A DNA stretch of 16,809 bases from Abditibacteriota bacterium (GTDB taxonomy: Bacteria > Armatimonadota > UBA5829), in the NCBI GenBank assembly GCA_017959625.1, contig JAGDAG010000052.1:1-16809 (forward strand), read 5' to 3'. Within the stretch, counting starts at the first letter, position 1. Each line of letters starts with the position of its first letter. Positions 14,415 through 16,809 of the stretch are shown here, in pieces. The position numbers and the translations under genes were made by a program. The notes beneath the pieces are model-generated. The model did not search any database. It was not told where the DNA came from and saw only the letters and a list, made by a program, of their open reading frames with translations.

Positions 14415-16809
14415 TTATCTGCTTTTTACGGCTATGCCGTTCTCCCGGGCGTACCGGATGACGGCGGAGCTTTGGGATACTATCGTGAGGTTTTCGCAGC
14501 GCGAAAACGCGCCGCTGTTGATGACGGCAACGCTGCCGGGAAGGGCGAGCTCTTTCAGTCTGCCGCAGCAGGCAAACGCTCCTCTTTGGATCTTCCGGAC
14601 CCCTTCGGGGACCGGGACCTTCAGAGGGCAGAGGCCGTTATATCCCGTAAGGACGCCGTCTTCTGTCTGCAGTGCGAAGGGGACTCCCGGGACGCCCCGG
14701 AAGGCGTTGACGCCGATTTCGGCGTTTTCGGGCAGGCTCACCTTTTCAAGGCTGCTGCAGCCCTCAAACGCGCAGTTGCCTATACGGGCCGCGCTGCCGG
14801 GCAGGACGAGCTCCTTCAGGTTTTCACAGCCCCGGAACACGAACCGGCCTATCTCCTTTACGCCATGGGGTACCGCCACTTTTTCGGGGCATGGGCCGTT
14901 ATAGCCCGTAAGGACGCCGTCTTCTGTCTGCAGAGCGAAGGGGACTCCAGGCACGTCCCGGAAGGCGTTGGCGCCGATTTCGGCGTTTTCGGGCAGGCTC
15001 ACCTTTTCAAGGCTGCTGCAGCCGGCAAAGCCGGCGATTCCGATGCGGGCGACGCCCTCGGGAAGGGCGAGCTCCTTCAGGCTGTCGCAGCCCGAGAAGG
15101 CGCCGTTTCCGATCTCCCGGAGGCTGACCGGGAGGCTTATCTCCTTCAGGCCCTTGCAATTGCAGAAGACGCTCCTCTCGATCTCCTTTACGCCTTCGGG
15201 CACCGTCACCTTTTCGGGGCAGACGCCGTTATAGCCGGCGAGGACCCCGTTTTTGATCTGCAGGGCGAAGGGGACTCCCGGTACGTCCTTGAAGGCGCCT
15301 TCGCCTGTCTCCGCGTTTGCGGGGCAGGAAACGGTCTCAAGGCTTTCACACCCTGCAAACGCTTCTTCGCCCACAGAGGAGACGCTTTCCGGCAGGCTGA
15401 GGCTGCCGAGAGCCCGGCAGTCTGCAAAGGCTTTCCAGCCAATGGTCAGCAGGCCGGAGGGGAGGCTTATCTCCTTCAGGTCTTCGCAGTCCCGGAACAC
15501 GAAGGTCCCGATCTCCTTTACGCCTTCGGGCACCGTCACCTTTTCGGGGCAGACGCCGTTATAGCCTTCTATGACGCCGTTTTCAACGTAAAGTGCGAAG
15601 GGGGCTCCCGGCGCGTCCCTGAAGGCGTCGCAGCCTGTCTCCGTCTTTGCGGGGAGGCTGACGTTTTCCAGCGCTTTGCAGTCTTTGAAGGCGCCATGTC
15701 CGATCTTTTCCACTGTTGCGGGGAGCTTTGCTTCCTTCAGTTTATCGCATCCGAAGAAGGCAGTGTCTCCGATGGTCAGCAAGCCGTCCGGAAGGACAGC
15801 AGTAATAAGGTTTTCGCAGTCCCAGAAAGCGCTGTCTGCGATTTCGGTCACTCCCGCGGGGACGGTCACCGTTTCCGGGCAGGGGCCGTTATAGCCCGCA
15901 AGGACCCCGTTTTCGATCTGCAGCGCGAAGGGGACTCCAGGCACGTTGCGGAAGGCGTCTCTTTCAAGGCGGGCGCCTTCGGGGACAGCGACCTTTTCGA
16001 GGTTTATACAATAAGCAAAAGCGCTTTCTCCGATCTCCTTCACGGTGGAGGGTATCTCCGCTTCCTTCAGGCAGCTGCAGCTGTGGAAGGCTGATTCGCC
16101 GATACTTGTCACGCCGGCAGAAAGAACGGCTTTTTCAAGGCTTTCGCAGTATGTGAAGGCGCTTTCTCCTATGCGGGCGACGCTTGCCGGGATAACGATC
16201 TCCTTCAGGCTGTCGCAGCCCGAGAAGGCGTAATCGCCGATACTTTTCAAGCCGTCCGGAAGGACCTGTTTTTCCAGCTTATCACAGTTGCGGAAAGCGT
16301 CGTCTCCTATCCGGGTCAGGCCCCCGGGCAAAACGGCTTCCCTGAGGTTTTCGCAGTCTTCAAAGGCTTCGCAGCCTATCGCTGTGACCTTTTCGGGCAC
16401 CGTCACCTTTTCGGGGCAGATCCCGCTGAAGCCCGTAAGGACGCCTTTTTCGATATGCAGGGCGAAGGGGACTCCCGGCACGCCCCGGAAAGCGTCTTTT
16501 CCCGTTTCCGCGCCTTCCGGCAGGACCGCGTTCTCAAGAGCCTCACAGCCGTAAAAGGCTTCTTCGCCTATAAAGGAGACGCTTTGGGGGATAACGATCT
16601 CCTTCAGGCCTGCAGCGCCGAAAAAGGCGCCTTCGCCTATGGTTAGCAGCCCTTCGGGAAGGTTTATCTTTTCAAGATTCCCGCCCCCGAAAGCGAAGCG
16701 GCCTATCTCTTTTACCCCGTCGGGAAGGCTTATCTCCTTCAGATTTTCGCAGTCCCGGCACACGGACCTGCCGATCTCTTTTACGCCTTCGGGCACCGTC
16801 ACCTTTTCG
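14415..16809 (-). CDS. Long BspA-like leucine-rich-repeat protein with higher-order repeat, 5' end beyond window
   Basis: About 798 residues are visible and the frame is still open at the window edge: bases 16803-16809 continue the repeat as E-K before VTVPEGV. The GTG at 16802 is therefore internal, not a start. The visible part holds roughly 29 BspA-type LRRs of 23 residues (for example CENLREAVLPGGLTRIGDDA). At six places a spacer module interrupts them (DAFRxVPGVPFAL, then a NGVLTGYNG-like stretch, CPEKVTVPEG). The C-terminus ends with a cap (NLTIVSQ...YARENGIAVKSR) shared with the downstream LRR gene; no membrane anchor or sorting signal is visible there. Whether a signal peptide exists cannot be seen. 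BspA-type repeats are typical of large adhesion or protein-binding molecules in host-associated microbes. The function here is inferred from fold only. Confidence 0.88.
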   Translation of the reverse strand, partial: EKVTVPEGVKEIGRSVCRDCENLKEISLPDGVKEIGRFAFGGGNLEKINLPEGLLTIGEGAFFGAAGLKEIVIPQSVSFIGEEAFYGCEALENAVLPEGAETGKDAFRGVPGVPFALHIEKGVLTGFSGICPEKVTVPEKVTAIGCEAFEDCENLREAVLPGGLTRIGDDAFRNCDKLEKQVLPDGLKSIGDYAFSGCDSLKEIVIPASVARIGESAFTYCESLEKAVLSAGVTSIGESAFHSCSCLKEAEIPSTVKEIGESAFAYCINLEKVAVPEGARLERDAFRNVPGVPFALQIENGVLAGYNGPCPETVTVPAGVTEIADSAFWDCENLITAVLPDGLLTIGDTAFFGCDKLKEAKLPATVEKIGHGAFKDCKALENVSLPAKTETGCDAFRDAPGAPFALYVENGVIEGYNGVCPEKVTVPEGVKEIGTFVFRDCEDLKEISLPSGLLTIGWKAFADCRALGSLSLPESVSSVGEEAFAGCESLETVSCPANAETGEGAFKDVPGVPFALQIKNGVLAGYNGVCPEKVTVPEGVKEIERSVFCNCKGLKEISLPVSLREIGNGAFSGCDSLKELALPEGVARIGIAGFAGCSSLEKVSLPENAEIGANAFRDVPGVPFALQTEDGVLTGYNGPCPEKVAVPHGVKEIGRFVFRGCENLKELVLPGSAARIGNCAFEGCSSLEKVSLPENAEIGVNAFRGVPGVPFALQTEDGVLTGYNGLCPLKVPVPEGVRKIQRGAFACCGRLKELALPGSVAVINSGAFSRCENLTIVSQSSAVIRYARENGIAVKSR
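14711..15023 (-). repeat. Near-identical direct DNA repeats, offset 261 bp
   Basis: A 52-bp stretch at 14711-14762 recurs without change at 14972-15023, and the flanking bases upstream (from about 14638 and 14899) are also nearly identical. This lies inside the long LRR gene and encodes part of a spacer plus one LRR. Confidence 0.85.
15179..15566 (-). repeat. Identical 58-bp direct repeats, offset 330 bp
   Basis: Bases 15179-15236 and 15509-15566 are identical over 58 bp and sit exactly one higher-order unit apart, encoding the NGVCPEKVTVPEGVKEIE-type segment. A third, slightly diverged and truncated copy begins near 16770 and runs into the window edge. Confidence 0.85.

Larger units (their letters stand above)
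14683..16471 (-). repeat. 330-bp (110-residue) higher-order repeat in the long LRR gene
   Basis: The same point of the VPGVPF spacer module falls at bases 16471, 15934, 15604, 15274, 14944 and 14683. Three consecutive spacings are exactly 330 bp. The other two are 537 and 261 bp, that is 110 residues plus three 23-residue LRRs and minus one LRR. Each unit is one spacer module plus about three LRRs. Confidence 0.85.

Noticed and set aside
14343..16094. A 583-residue + strand open frame over the long LRR gene
   Set aside because: It is the complement of the repeat array, so it looks repetitive itself; the - strand frame has the clear LRR_5 pattern and cap.
14683..16471. CRISPR array or non-coding tandem repeat
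   Set aside because: The repeats are in phase with a single long protein frame, have multiples-of-three periods and encode LRRs; there are no unique spacers of constant length.
14415..16802. GTG at 16802 as the real start of the long LRR gene
   Set aside because: The frame continues upstream to the window edge in the same repeat (E-K before VTVPEG), so the true start lies outside.

Overview
The window looks like chromosomal DNA of an uncultured, carbohydrate-degrading bacterium, probably host- or gut-associated. It is GC-rich by eye but uses many ATA isoleucine codons. Most genes have clear Shine-Dalgarno sites (AAGGAG, GAGG, GGAG). The two promoters I can support are extended -10 (TGnTATAAT) without a good -35, and terminators are classic GC hairpins. 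This argues against Bacteroidetes-type promoters. GxGYxYP proteins, GH36 and BspA-like repeat proteins together would fit lineages such as Armatimonadota/Abditibacteriota or the Planctomycetota-Verrucomicrobiota-Lentisphaerota group, but the sequence alone does not settle the taxon.

Region 1 (2-5133, + strand) is a tight sugar-utilisation operon: a 5'-truncated GH36 alpha-galactosidase, a sugar-phosphate isomerase/epimerase-like TIM barrel, a Gfo/Idh/MocA NAD(P)-dependent oxidoreductase, and an exported beta-lactamase-fold serine hydrolase. The enzymes suggest release of a galactoside followed by oxidation/epimerisation of a sugar.

Region 2 (5139-6403, + strand) is the most unusual part. Phased A-tracts and an extended -10 promoter precede four tandem paralogous genes for very small single-pass membrane proteins (72, 76, about 80-110 and 81 residues). 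All share an N-terminal L(N/D)(N/D)P signature, one transmembrane helix, a conserved juxtamembrane motif ending in AFxDGS, and a Pro/Ala-rich tail. I recognise no described family. A hairpin lies at the 3' end of each cistron, and the last is a strong terminator that runs straight into the ribosome-binding region of the next gene.

Region 3 (6414-12270, + strand) holds two tandem, full-length, exported GxGYxYP putative glycoside hydrolases of about 965 residues, each with related beta-sandwich modules at both ends, closed by a 13-bp terminator hairpin.

Region 4 (12310-16809, - strand) converges on region 3. In transcription order it holds a very long BspA-like leucine-rich-repeat protein (start beyond the window), a small exported protein made of two copies of a 45-residue repeat, and a second BspA-like LRR protein without a signal peptide. 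The long LRR gene is built of an exact 330-bp (110-residue) higher-order repeat whose other spacings differ by whole 23-residue LRR steps. No stretch longer than 300 bases lacks a gene.
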